In this document: positions 37,203 through 45,956 of the stretch, piece after piece | Layout: every line of letters begins with the position of its first letter | Numbering within the stretch: the stretch's first letter is position 1 | Origin: an uncultured Eubacteriales bacterium | GTDB taxonomy: Bacteria > Bacillota > Clostridia > TANB77 > CAG-508 | Reading direction: 5' to 3' | Length of the DNA: 53,096 bases | Assembly (NCBI GenBank): GCA_902492015.1 | Contig: CABUJR010000010.1 | Coordinates: 1 to 53,096 of the forward strand | Notes under the pieces: generated by a model | Told to the model about the DNA's origin: nothing | Databases searched by the model: none | Seen by the model: the letters and a program-made list of their open reading frames with translations, nothing else | Position numbers and translations under genes: made by a program

Positions 37203-37964
37203 ATGGAATTTTTTGATTCACACACACACTATAATAGTGAAAATTTTGAAAATGATAGAAAAGAAATAATAGAAGAAACTTATAAATCTGGAATAACCAC
37301 TATAATGTGTGCTGGATATAATTTAGAGCAAAGCAAGAATGCTGTGAAATTATCAGAAGAAAATAGTTTTATATATGCAAGTGTTGGAATATCACCAAAT
37401 GATATAGAAGATTTTTCAGAAAAGAATTTGAAACAGATAGAAAAGTTAGGACAAAATAAAAAAGTAGTTGCAATAGGTGAAATTGGGTTAGATTATTACT
37501 GGAATAAAGAAAATAAAGAAAAGCAAAAAGACTTATTTATAAAACAAATTGATATAGCTAATCATTTAAATAAACCAATAGTTATTCATACAAGAGATGC
37601 TTGGGTAGATACAATAGAGATTTTAAAAAATCACATAGTAAAAGAAAAAGGCGTATTTCATTGTTGTCCTTTAAATCAAGAATTAATAAAAGAAGCCTTA
37701 AAATTAGATTTTTATATATCTTTTAGTGGGAATATAACTTTTAAAAATGCAAAATCTAAAGATGTTGTTAATCTTGTTCCACTAGAAAGACTATTAATTG
37801 AAACAGATTCACCATATCTTACGCCAGAGCCTTTTAGAGGTAGAAGAAATGATTCTAGAAATGTGAAATTAGTTGCTAAAAAAATTTCAGAGATTAAAGA
37901 GAAATCTTTAGAAGAGGTTGCTAAAATAACTTATGAAAATGCTAGAAGATTGTTTAAAATATAA
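37203..37964 (+). CDS. tatD: TatD-family metal-dependent DNase
   Basis: 253 residues. Two-metal hydrolase of the amidohydrolase fold: DSHTHYNSENF near the N-terminus (HxH), GEIGLDYYW (Glu), VIHTRDAW (His), and ETDSPYLTPEPFRGRRND (Asp). TatD enzymes degrade DNA ends and may act in repair. The gene closes the run acpS-tatD and is followed by a terminator. Confidence 0.93.
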   Translation: MEFFDSHTHYNSENFENDRKEIIEETYKSGITTIMCAGYNLEQSKNAVKLSEENSFIYASVGISPNDIEDFSEKNLKQIEKLGQNKKVVAIGEIGLDYYWNKENKEKQKDLFIKQIDIANHLNKPIVIHTRDAWVDTIEILKNHIVKEKGVFHCCPLNQELIKEALKLDFYISFSGNITFKNAKSKDVVNLVPLERLLIETDSPYLTPEPFRGRRNDSRNVKLVAKKISEIKEKSLEEVAKITYENARRLFKI

Positions 37965-38006
37965 GATAATAAAACTTTAAAAAATTAAAGTTTATAAAAT
38001 TTATAT

Positions 38007-38046
38007 ACTATAGTTTTTATTTAATAGAAACTATAGTGTTTTTTAT
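38007..38046 (+). terminator. Terminator after tatD
   Basis: ACTATAGTTT (38007-38016) pairs with AAACTATAGT (38028-38037), followed by GTTTTTT. Confidence 0.75.
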
Positions 38047-38059
38047 TTAGTAGGAAAGT
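38045..38059 (+). repeat. Post-terminator element, copy 2 (ATTTAGTAGGAAAGT)
   Basis: Exact copy of the 15-mer at 12708-12722, again fused to the T tract of a terminator. Confidence 0.35.
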
Positions 38060-38096
38060 GCGAAAACTCACTAGTAATATATAAAATTATTGTTTA

Positions 38097-38350
38097 ATTT
38101 TGTTCAATATTTTATATAAATTTTAAATTCAAAAAAGCTGTAACTACAGTATTCGTAAGAAAAGTATCAAATTTGCCAAAAAAAAGTAATAAAAACTTAA
38201 TAAAAAGATATGTATGCCTCATAAAAGTACTTCCGTAAAAGCTTTTGGCAGGAGCTGTAAAAACTGAAAAAAAATACTATTGAAAAAAAAAATGAAAATG
38301 CTATGATATTGCTAATGAAAATATTCAGAAAAATACAGGGAGGATTTATT
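38097..38350 (+). promoter_or_regulatory. Structured leader upstream of the dockerin protein gene
   Basis: About 290 bases without a gene before the ATG. TGCCAAAA near 38173 can pair perfectly with TTTTGGCA near 38239 across a 60-base loop, and CTGT/ACAG form a small hairpin near 38147. I could not match it to a c-di-GMP, c-di-AMP or T-box consensus. An unassigned 5' regulatory RNA is possible. Confidence 0.25.
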
Positions 38351-41300
38351 ATGAAAAGGAAAATGTTAATCTCAATCGCATTAATAATCATTATGCTATT
38401 GAACTGCATTATGCCTCTTTTTGTGGTAAATGCAGCTGAAGGTGGAGAGATTGAGTTAAACAGCAAATTGTACACAGCTGTAAAGAAAAGCCTTGAAAAA
38501 CAAGGAATTTCTTTTGTTGGTAATGATATTACTCATAGTATATCAATTACTGAAGAAAACAAAGCTCGTGTAACTGAGTTAAACCTTAATGAAGGTGAAA
38601 TTTCTGATCTTACAGGATTAGAAAATTTTACAAATTTAACTCATTTAGAGGTTTCTGGTAATAATATTACTAAAGATAGTAATTTAGCTGTTTTAACTGG
38701 CTTACCTTTAAAATATTTAGATTTATCAACTAACCAATTAGAAGATGTATCAGAGATTGATGAATTGATAAATTCTATTAAAGCTAATAATGGAACAGTT
38801 ATATTAAGCGGTCAAACAGTAACTATAGTTGAAGAGGCTATAATAGATGTTGAAGAAACATCAGATAATGCTATTATCGCTGAATATAAACTTCCAAGAA
38901 TTCTAGAAAAAGCTGGTTTTATTAAATCTGTTTGGATGGAACAATCAGCAATTTCAGAAAATGGATCTATATTTGTACCTTATTTATATGAAATGTCAAA
39001 TCCAGTTGTTGAAGGAAATGACACAATAAAAGTAAGAATTGCTTCAGATACAGGAAGTCCATATAAAGGATTATATAAATTAGAAATATATATTTATGAT
39101 GATCCAACTGAAGCAGGAAGTGCAGCTAATTTAAATCCAGCAGCAACAAATATATTAAATGGAAGTAGATTCTATATATATGTTGTTGTTCATGATAGTG
39201 ATTCAACTGCAATAACAACTAAAGATTCAAACCTTTATAAAGCAATTAAAGAACAATTAACAGCAGGACAAACTATAAATAATGAATTAGATAGTTATCC
39301 TTTTGAAGTTGATGCAAATGGAGAAATAATCAAAGATGAATGCACATATACAACAGATGGTAGTAATTTAATTTTAACAATAGTTGGAGAAGATGAACCA
39401 TCTTATATTTTAGATACAGAAACAAACCGTGTTTATCTTTATGACGAAGGAGAAAAAGGAGACTATTATACAAATAAGTTTGAGAAAAAATTAATTTCAA
39501 TAACTGATGAAGAAGGAGTCATTACATTAAAAGAAGGATATGCTATTTACCATAATGGAGCAAATAGAAATCTTTATATTAAAGCTTATGATGATGCAAA
39601 AACTTTTGTTATTGATAATGTTGATTTAGTAAATAAAATTACTTCTTTAATATTAAATAATAAAGAAATAAGAGATTTAAGCGGACTTGAAAAATTTGTT
39701 GGTTTAAGCTCATATTTAAATGTATCACATAACTATTTAACTGATATTGAACCAATTTATAGTTTACAAGCAAATAAAGATGCTTTTGAAAGCAAAATTC
39801 AAGAAGACTATAATTATTATTTAACATCAAGAGAATATGGCAATTTGAGTAAATCATTAACAGAAACAAAAACAAATAAAACAGCAGCAGATGTTCAAAT
39901 ACAAAATATATTAAAAGCTACACAAGATATTTTAACAAAATTTGAAGAGGCTTCTAAAATTGAAGAATATAAAGAAACACAAAAAACAGAAACAGCAGAA
40001 GATGGAAGTCAAACTACAGTAACAGAAAAAACAAAAAATGAAAATTATGAAGAAGAACTTAAAAAGAAAGCAAGTGAAATAGAAGAAATTCTAAAAAATA
40101 TATATGGATATGATACTATAGATGAATCAACAGGAAAAAAAGAACATACAGATGGATATATTGAGATACTAGAAGATAGATTAAATGATACTGAAAATGG
40201 TGTATCTGGATTATATACATATTTAAGTAAGTTATATACTATTTATAATAATGAACATAAACTTGCAACACTTTTAACACCAGAATTAAATTATTTAGAT
40301 TTTGAAGAATACTTAACATTTAAAGATACAATGCTAAGTAGTACAGAAACAGTAAGAGGATTAGTTGAAGCTGAAATATCAAGATTAGGTACACTTGAAG
40401 CTAATCAAGCTTTATCTGAATTAGATAAAGAATTATTGTCAGCAGGTTTTGGAATTGATTTTGATTCTGAAGAAGTAGAATATCCTTTACAAGAATATTT
40501 TTCTAAACTAATGGAAAATACAGCAGGATCAAGAGTATATTGGACTCAAATGATAGATAAATTTAGAGAAATTGCTTTATATTCTGAAATGGGAACATAT
40601 TGTTTAATACATAGAATGGAAATTCCAACAACAGCAGTTTCACAATGTTATTGTGAAGAATATTTAAAAGAAAGAATTAAAAATTTTGAATATGAAGGAA
40701 TAGATACAACATTAGAAAAAGAAATATTAGATAATTTAGAAGCAAATGTTACAGATGGAAATGTATATTATAATGTACTTATTAATTATATGAATTCAAC
40801 ATTTGATTATACAAATATCGAAGACGCAGGAGATGTAATAGAATTACCAACATGTTCAGGACCATATACAGAATTAGCAGCTTTAGTATATAACAGAACA
40901 AATTATGCAAGTGTAGACGAAATATTTGCAAAATTAGAAGAACTTGAAAAAGATGTTGAGGCAGATGATAAAGAAGTTATAGAAGTATATAATCAATTAT
41001 CAAATGCAATAATTAAAACAATAGAAATAAAAGAAGCTATAGATACACAAACAAAATATCAAGGAGATTTAAATTTATATGATGAAGTTGTAGCTTTATC
41101 AAGTAAATTTGTAACAAATAGTGGTGAAGTTTCAATTTATATTACTTTACCAAAATTAAGAAAATTAGATATTTCTTATAATGCATATTTAGAAGGAATT
41201 GAAAAAATTTCAACATTAACAGGATTAAGAGAATTATATGCAAATGCAAACTATATTACAGATGTTACTGAAGTAGATTGGTCAGCAATTAAATATTTAA

Positions 41301-43231
41301 GAAAATTAGGTTTAGCATATAACTATATTCCAAGTATTAAACCACTAGAAAATATGGAATATTTGGTAGACTTAGATGCAAGTCATAATATGATATCTGG
41401 AAAATTAGAATTTAACTTTACAAAATCACAAAAAACATTAATGAATTTAGACTTATCATATAACCAAATAACAGATATAACAACAATTCTAGAATATCTA
41501 GATTGGAAAACAGGTGGAAATGACGGAAATTATTTAGCAAGAGAAGATACAATTAATATTAATTTAAATAATCAAAATATAACATTAAATATTGAAGAAC
41601 CAATATTCTTATCTGATTATCCATCTACAATAGATGTTGATTTACCAAAAATATTTACACAATTATTAGCAATAGATGTTGAAAGAACAGCTTTTGGTGA
41701 AACAAGTCAAAATGGTAGAATTGAATCAGAAGGAAAATATGTAACATTAAACACAGGTTCTATAGGAGAAAAAGAAGGTGTTGTAGAAGTAATAGCAATG
41801 TCTGGTAATGGACAACCTGTAGAAACATGTGTTGGTGAAGGAACAAAGGCAACAATAAAATATGTTGTAAAAGATAGAACAGTAACAAGTGTAAAAATTG
41901 AACCATCAGAAGATGTTGTAGTAAAACCAGGAGAAACACTAGTATTTACAGCAACAGTTGAAGGAGAAGATTTAGTAGATACATCTGTTACATGGTCAGT
42001 TTTAGATAACTTAAGTGAAAATACAACTATTGCAGAAGATGGAACATTAACTGTAGGAGAAGATGAAACTGCAGAAGAAATTCATGTAATGGCTGTTTCA
42101 AACTTCGATGGAACAAAAAATGATGTTGTAACAGTAAGTACAGTAGGGGAAAAACTTCCAGATGATCCAACATCTGAAGTTACAATAACTGTAGAGCCAT
42201 CTGAAAATGTAGTAGTAAAACCAGGAGAAGAACAAGACTTTACAGCAGAAGTTACAGGAGAAACTGTAACTGATACAACAGTAACATGGTCAATAGAAGG
42301 AAACTTAAGTGAAAATACAAGTATTTCTGAAGAAGGAAAACTAATAGTAGCTGCAGACGAAACTGCAGAAGAAATTAAAGTAATAGCTACATCAAACTTT
42401 GATAATACAATTAAAAAAGAAGTTGTAGTAGCAGTAAATAAAGAAGCAGAACCAGATGAACCAACAGATGAAGTTATAATAACAGTAGAACCATCTGAAA
42501 ATGTAGTAGTAAAACCAGGAGAAGAACAAGACTTTAAAGTAACAGTTACTGGAACAGAAGTAACAAGCCAAGAAGTTAAATGGTCTTTAAATGGATTTAC
42601 AAGTCAAGATACAAATATATCATCAGAAGGTAAATTAACATTAGGAGCTGATGAAACAGCTGATGAAATAACATTAACAGTAGATATTACAGTTAATGAT
42701 AGTATTAAAGACACAAAAACAATTATAATAAAAGTTGATAAAGGTGAAGAGACTGAAGGACCAGTTGCGGACTTAGAATTAGGTTATAAAGTTGAAGACG
42801 AATATTTAACAGAAGTAAGTCCAAAAACACCAGTTGAAGATTTTAAAACAATTCTTTTAGACAATGAAGAATACAATGTAGTTATCAAAAGAGATGGAGA
42901 AACAATAACATCAGGAAATATGGCTACAGGAATGTATGTTCAAATCCAAGATCAAAATGGAGAAGTTGTAAAAGACACAAATGGAAACTTATTAGTATAT
43001 GAAGTAGTTGTAAAAGGCGATGTAAATGGAGATGGAGTTGCTAATTCACTAGATTCAGTATTAATAAAAGCTTATAGAAACGAAGTTAAAGATGCAAACT
43101 TAATAGGAAGTGCTTTTGAAGCAGCAGATATAGATGATAATGGAAAAGTTGATATAACAGATTCAAAATTATTACTATATCATAGAGCTGAAGTAAAAGG
43201 ATATAATTTAAATTATAAAAATAGTAAATAA
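38351..43231 (+). CDS. Large secreted LRR / Ig-like protein with C-terminal dockerin
   Basis: 1626 residues from ATG 38351 (GGGAGG 8 bases upstream; the frame opens earlier at 38303 without a site). Signal peptide: MKRKMLISIALIIIM then a hydrophobic core and cut near VVNAAEG. Then a first leucine-rich block (about 75-160), a long Glu/Lys-rich helical part (about 480-950, with coiled-coil character), a second LRR block (about 940-1060, LRKLDISYNAYLEGIEKIS, LRELYANANYITDVT), three near-identical Ig-like/Big repeats of about 90 residues (each with EPSE-VVVKPGE and a W in TVTWS) and a type I dockerin: GDVNGDGVANSLDSVLIKAY and ADIDDNGKVDITDSKLL are its two calcium loops. Expected outside the cell, held by the cohesin protein next door. 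Confidence 0.88.
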   Translation: MKRKMLISIALIIIMLLNCIMPLFVVNAAEGGEIELNSKLYTAVKKSLEKQGISFVGNDITHSISITEENKARVTELNLNEGEISDLTGLENFTNLTHLEVSGNNITKDSNLAVLTGLPLKYLDLSTNQLEDVSEIDELINSIKANNGTVILSGQTVTIVEEAIIDVEETSDNAIIAEYKLPRILEKAGFIKSVWMEQSAISENGSIFVPYLYEMSNPVVEGNDTIKVRIASDTGSPYKGLYKLEIYIYDDPTEAGSAANLNPAATNILNGSRFYIYVVVHDSDSTAITTKDSNLYKAIKEQLTAGQTINNELDSYPFEVDANGEIIKDECTYTTDGSNLILTIVGEDEPSYILDTETNRVYLYDEGEKGDYYTNKFEKKLISITDEEGVITLKEGYAIYHNGANRNLYIKAYDDAKTFVIDNVDLVNKITSLILNNKEIRDLSGLEKFVGLSSYLNVSHNYLTDIEPIYSLQANKDAFESKIQEDYNYYLTSREYGNLSKSLTETKTNKTAADVQIQNILKATQDILTKFEEASKIEEYKETQKTETAEDGSQTTVTEKTKNENYEEELKKKASEIEEILKNIYGYDTIDESTGKKEHTDGYIEILEDRLNDTENGVSGLYTYLSKLYTIYNNEHKLATLLTPELNYLDFEEYLTFKDTMLSSTETVRGLVEAEISRLGTLEANQALSELDKELLSAGFGIDFDSEEVEYPLQEYFSKLMENTAGSRVYWTQMIDKFREIALYSEMGTYCLIHRMEIPTTAVSQCYCEEYLKERIKNFEYEGIDTTLEKEILDNLEANVTDGNVYYNVLINYMNSTFDYTNIEDAGDVIELPTCSGPYTELAALVYNRTNYASVDEIFAKLEELEKDVEADDKEVIEVYNQLSNAIIKTIEIKEAIDTQTKYQGDLNLYDEVVALSSKFVTNSGEVSIYITLPKLRKLDISYNAYLEGIEKISTLTGLRELYANANYITDVTEVDWSAIKYLRKLGLAYNYIPSIKPLENMEYLVDLDASHNMISGKLEFNFTKSQKTLMNLDLSYNQITDITTILEYLDWKTGGNDGNYLAREDTININLNNQNITLNIEEPIFLSDYPSTIDVDLPKIFTQLLAIDVERTAFGETSQNGRIESEGKYVTLNTGSIGEKEGVVEVIAMSGNGQPVETCVGEGTKATIKYVVKDRTVTSVKIEPSEDVVVKPGETLVFTATVEGEDLVDTSVTWSVLDNLSENTTIAEDGTLTVGEDETAEEIHVMAVSNFDGTKNDVVTVSTVGEKLPDDPTSEVTITVEPSENVVVKPGEEQDFTAEVTGETVTDTTVTWSIEGNLSENTSISEEGKLIVAADETAEEIKVIATSNFDNTIKKEVVVAVNKEAEPDEPTDEVIITVEPSENVVVKPGEEQDFKVTVTGTEVTSQEVKWSLNGFTSQDTNISSEGKLTLGADETADEITLTVDITVNDSIKDTKTIIIKVDKGEETEGPVADLELGYKVEDEYLTEVSPKTPVEDFKTILLDNEEYNVVIKRDGETITSGNMATGMYVQIQDQNGEVVKDTNGNLLVYEVVVKGDVNGDGVANSLDSVLIKAYRNEVKDANLIGSAFEAADIDDNGKVDITDSKLLLYHRAEVKGYNLNYKNSK

Positions 43232-43238
43232 TTAAATA

Positions 43239-43271
43239 ATCTTGGCAACTTTTGTCAGAAGTTGCCAAGAT
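43239..43271 (+). other. 13-bp perfect hairpin between the dockerin and cohesin genes
   Basis: ATCTTGGCAACTT (43239-43251) pairs with AAGTTGCCAAGAT (43259-43271). No T tract follows on either strand, so it is not a standard terminator; it may protect the 3' end of the upstream message. Confidence 0.6.
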
Positions 43272-43306
43272 AAAAATAAAAAATGCTAAAAAGGTAAAAA
43301 AAGGTA

Positions 43307-43335
43307 TTGCATTTTAAGTGTGTAAATGGTATTCT
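43307..43335 (+). promoter_or_regulatory. Promoter of the cohesin-like gene
   Basis: TTGCAT (43307-43312), 17-base spacer, TATTCT (43330-43335), 34 bases before the ATG. It allows expression apart from the dockerin gene. Confidence 0.5.
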
Positions 43336-43369
43336 TATATTGTATAAAGAAAAATGAGGAGACAAGTTT

Positions 43370-44266
43370 ATGAAAAAAAATAAGTTAATATTATTGCAAT
43401 TAGTTATTGCATTCACACTAATTTGTACAAGCGTTTATGCTGCAGTTTCAACAACTATAGGACTTTCAATAGATAAATCAACAATAGAAAGAGGAGAAAC
43501 AGTTTCAGTAAAACTTTCTTTAAAAGATGTTGATGAAAATCAAAAAGTAACTAGTGTTGAAGGTTATATAAATTATAATAAAAATGTTATTGAACCAATT
43601 ACAGTTGATAACATTGAAAAAGATGAAGAAAACAATGTAAAAATTGGTAATGAAACATTAGTTGTTGAAGATTTAACAAATGCAAACGCAAATGATATAT
43701 CAAGTTCATCTGCATATATTGGATTTAATGGAGATCCAGAATCAGACAATGATTCAAAAATCGTAATTGATTTCAATAATGGTATTACAGAGGATACAGA
43801 TTTACTTACAATTAAATTTAAAGTAAAATCTGATGCTACAATTGGAGAAATTAAAGATGCTATATCTTATTCAATGTTTGTTATCACAGCTGATTCAGAA
43901 CAATCAGAAGAAATTACAAAAAATATTAACTTAACTGTAAAACAAGTAACAACAAATCCAGACGATGGAGATAAAGATAATAACACATCAGATGATGATA
44001 ACACTAATAATACAGCAGATAATGATGATGATGAAAATAAAAATAAAAACGAAAATAAGAATACAAACACAAATACTAACACAAATACAAATGGAAATGT
44101 AAACAATAATCCTAATACAAACACAAATACAAATACTAAAGATAATACAGTATCTGGAACAAAAATCCCAGCAGCTGGTGCAAAAGTAATAGTATTACCA
44201 GCAATTATCTTAATAGTATTAGCTTATGTAAGTTATAATAAATATATGAAAATGAAAGGTATTTAA
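43370..44266 (+). CDS. Cohesin-like domain protein with C-terminal membrane anchor
   Basis: 298 residues. A signal peptide (MKKNKLILLQLVIAFTLICTSVYA) is followed by a domain (about 28-185) that reads as a cohesin/carbohydrate-binding beta-sandwich: GLSIDKSTIERGETVSVKLSL, a VEGYINYNKNVIEP strand and LLTIKFKVKSDAT. An Asp/Asn/Thr linker (about 192-260, mostly NTNTNT and DDD runs) leads to IPAAG, a hydrophobic helix and a basic tail (YNKYMKMKGI). That end looks like a sortase sorting signal, but IPAAG is not the usual LPXTG, so simple membrane anchoring is equally likely. It directly follows a dockerin-bearing gene, which suggests binding partners. Confidence 0.78.
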   Translation: MKKNKLILLQLVIAFTLICTSVYAAVSTTIGLSIDKSTIERGETVSVKLSLKDVDENQKVTSVEGYINYNKNVIEPITVDNIEKDEENNVKIGNETLVVEDLTNANANDISSSSAYIGFNGDPESDNDSKIVIDFNNGITEDTDLLTIKFKVKSDATIGEIKDAISYSMFVITADSEQSEEITKNINLTVKQVTTNPDDGDKDNNTSDDDNTNNTADNDDDENKNKNENKNTNTNTNTNTNGNVNNNPNTNTNTNTKDNTVSGTKIPAAGAKVIVLPAIILIVLAYVSYNKYMKMKGI

Positions 44267-44299
44267 AAAACATTTTCTGAAAATAATTAATAATCCCTG

Positions 44300-44331
44300 G
44301 AGAGATAGGTAAAGCCTATCTCTTCTTTTAT
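44300..44331 (+). terminator. Terminator after the cohesin-like gene
   Basis: GAGATAGG (44302-44309) pairs with CCTATCTC (44315-44322), then TTCTTTTAT. Confidence 0.75.
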
Positions 44332-44420
44332 ATTTATGAAATTTTTAAAATAATATATACAAAGTTAAAACACTAAAAAATATAATAAAGTATTAGTTAT
44401 TATTAATGATTTGTTGCAAA

Positions 44421-44457
44421 TAAAAAGAATGAGTTCTGCAACTTGCAGAATTCATTC
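44421..44457 (-). terminator. Terminator of the thioredoxin operon
   Basis: A 13-bp stem (44427-44439 with 44445-44457, one G-T wobble) is followed on the minus strand by TTTTTATTTG. A second 12-bp hairpin (44474-44485 with 44504-44515) lies just before it in the same transcript. Confidence 0.7.
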
Positions 44458-44534
44458 CTTAAAGCAGTCTTATATAAACTTAATTAAAAAATTAGATACT
44501 TGTAATTAAGTTTATTTTAGTAGTATTAATAATA

Positions 44535-44711
44535 TTATTTTTTTACATATAAATTGCATTTACAGATACCATCATTTACAAACTCATCACAAGGACAAAG
44601 AGTGGTATCATCCACAACAACTCTACAAGGACAATGTCCATCTTTTTTGTATACACCTTCTAAAATTTTATTTGCATATTCTCTATCTGGATTTAAAATA
44701 AAACCTTTCAT
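44535..44711 (-). CDS. Miniature ferredoxin:thioredoxin reductase-like protein
   Basis: 58 residues from ATG 44711, with AGGAG 8 bases upstream; a longer frame to 44738 overlaps the thioredoxin gene and has no site. Six Cys occur as CPC (27, 29), CPC (39, 41) and CKC (50, 52), the spacing of the catalytic chain of ferredoxin:thioredoxin reductase (CPC-X16-CPC-X8-CHC) but with a shorter first gap. In that enzyme four Cys bind [4Fe-4S] and two form the active disulfide. The His in the last motif is Lys here. It lies 13 bases after trxA, so reduction of that thioredoxin is the natural guess. Confidence 0.78.
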   Translation of the reverse strand: MKGFILNPDREYANKILEGVYKKDGHCPCRVVVDDTTLCPCDEFVNDGICKCNLYVKK

Positions 44712-44724
44712 ATAATTATCTCCT

Positions 44725-45039
44725 TTACAAATTTTCAAATTCTTTTATTAGAGAACTTTCAGGCATATAGCCTGTTAAAGTTTTTTGAAGTTTGCCATCT
44801 TTGAAAAATAACAAAGTTGGAACAACTTCAATATTATATTTGGAAGCAAGTTCCATATTTTTATCGATATCTATTTTAGCAATGTCAATATTTGTTTTAT
44901 TTTTTGATATATTTTCTAAAACTGGTGCTAACATTTGACATGGACCACACCATTCAGCATAAAAATCAGCTAAAACAATATTTGAGTTGTCAAGTACTTC
45001 TTTTTGAAAATCATTAGCGCTAGAAATGTGTTTTATCAT
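44725..45039 (-). CDS. trxA: Thioredoxin
   Basis: 104 residues, the standard thioredoxin length. The active site WCGPCQ is preceded by VLADFYAEWCGPCQMLAP, and the cis-Pro loop reads EVVPTLLFF. It reduces disulfides in cytosolic proteins. It forms an operon with the FTR-like gene behind it, in place of a NADPH-dependent thioredoxin reductase, which is not in this window. AGGAGG precedes the ATG. Confidence 0.96.
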   Translation of the reverse strand: MIKHISSANDFQKEVLDNSNIVLADFYAEWCGPCQMLAPVLENISKNKTNIDIAKIDIDKNMELASKYNIEVVPTLLFFKDGKLQKTLTGYMPESSLIKEFENL

Positions 45040-45140
45040 ACATTACCTCCTAATTTTTAAATTTATTATAAATAACTAAGTTATATATTAATTATTATAT
45101 CTATTTATTTTAAATTAATTATTATAATATAGATAGATTA

Positions 45141-45169
45141 TATATATCAATTATATTCCAGTTTGTCAA
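45141..45169 (-). promoter_or_regulatory. trxA promoter
   Basis: On the minus strand: TTGACA (45169-45164), 17-base spacer, TATATA (45146-45141), leaving a 5' leader of about 95 bases. Confidence 0.55.
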
Positions 45170-45225
45170 ATAATTATAAAAAACTAAAAATTAGAAATAT
45201 CGTATTTTTATTATAATTTTAGGTA

Positions 45226-45254
45226 TTGCATAATTTATATTATATTGATATAAT
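45226..45254 (+). promoter_or_regulatory. lemA promoter
   Basis: TTGCAT (45226-45231), 17-base spacer, TATAAT (45249-45254), 33 bases before the ATG. Confidence 0.75.
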
Positions 45255-45286
45255 ATTTTTAAATTTATATATGGAGGGAATTTAAT

Positions 45287-45838
45287 ATGTTAGTAGTATT
45301 AATAATATTAATTGCCATAGTTGTTATCATAATTGCTATGTATAATGGCTTAGTTCAATCAAGATTAAAAGTTGATAATGCTTGGAGTCAAATAGATGTT
45401 CAATTACAAAGAAGATTTGATTTAATACCAAATTTAGTTGAAGCAGTAAAAGGGTATATGGCTCATGAAGAATCAACTTTAACAAAAGTAACAGAACTTA
45501 GAACTTCTTGGGCAAATGCTCAAACAGTTGGTGAAAAAGCAAATTTAGATGACCAATTAACAGGGGCTTTAAAAACTATTATGGCAGTTTCTGAAAATTA
45601 TCCAGATTTAAAAGCTGATAGAAACTTTTCAGAATTACAAGAAGAATTAAGAAGTACAGAGAATAAAATTTCTTATGCAAGACAATTTTACAATGATAGT
45701 GTAACTATGTATAACACAAAATTACAAGTTGTACCAACAAACATAATTGCAGGAATGTTTAATTTCAAAGAAAAAGAATTATTTAAAACAACTTCAGAAG
45801 AAGCAAAACAAAATGTGAAAGTTGATTTTAGTAAATAA
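45287..45838 (+). CDS. lemA: LemA family protein
   Basis: 183 residues. One N-terminal transmembrane helix (about 1-18) then the LemA core, with NAWSQIDVQLQRRFDLIPNLVE and LQVVPTNIIAG, both diagnostic. LemA proteins are helical membrane proteins of unclear function, often next to the protease HtpX, as here, where htpX follows after a terminator. Confidence 0.93.
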   Translation: MLVVLIILIAIVVIIIAMYNGLVQSRLKVDNAWSQIDVQLQRRFDLIPNLVEAVKGYMAHEESTLTKVTELRTSWANAQTVGEKANLDDQLTGALKTIMAVSENYPDLKADRNFSELQEELRSTENKISYARQFYNDSVTMYNTKLQVVPTNIIAGMFNFKEKELFKTTSEEAKQNVKVDFSK

Positions 45839-45846
45839 TTAAAGTA

Positions 45847-45882
45847 AGGCTGCCATAAAATTTGGCAGCTTTTATTGTTTTT
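45847..45882 (+). terminator. Terminator after lemA
   Basis: AAGGCTGCCA pairs with TGGCAGCTTTT around TAAAATT, followed by ATTGTTTTT. Confidence 0.75.
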
Positions 45883-45956
45883 AGAAAAAAGTTTGATATA
45901 ATAAATATAATATTTTATAAAATTAGAAATAATATTTTAAAAGAAAGGATATTGGT

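Noticed and set aside
43239..43271. Standard intrinsic terminator
   Set aside because: Stem is perfect but no T tract follows on either strand; kept as an unexplained hairpin.
43980..44150. Dense short direct repeats that resemble a CRISPR or VNTR array
   Set aside because: They are in-frame Asn/Thr/Asp codons of the cohesin protein linker; no spacer structure exists.
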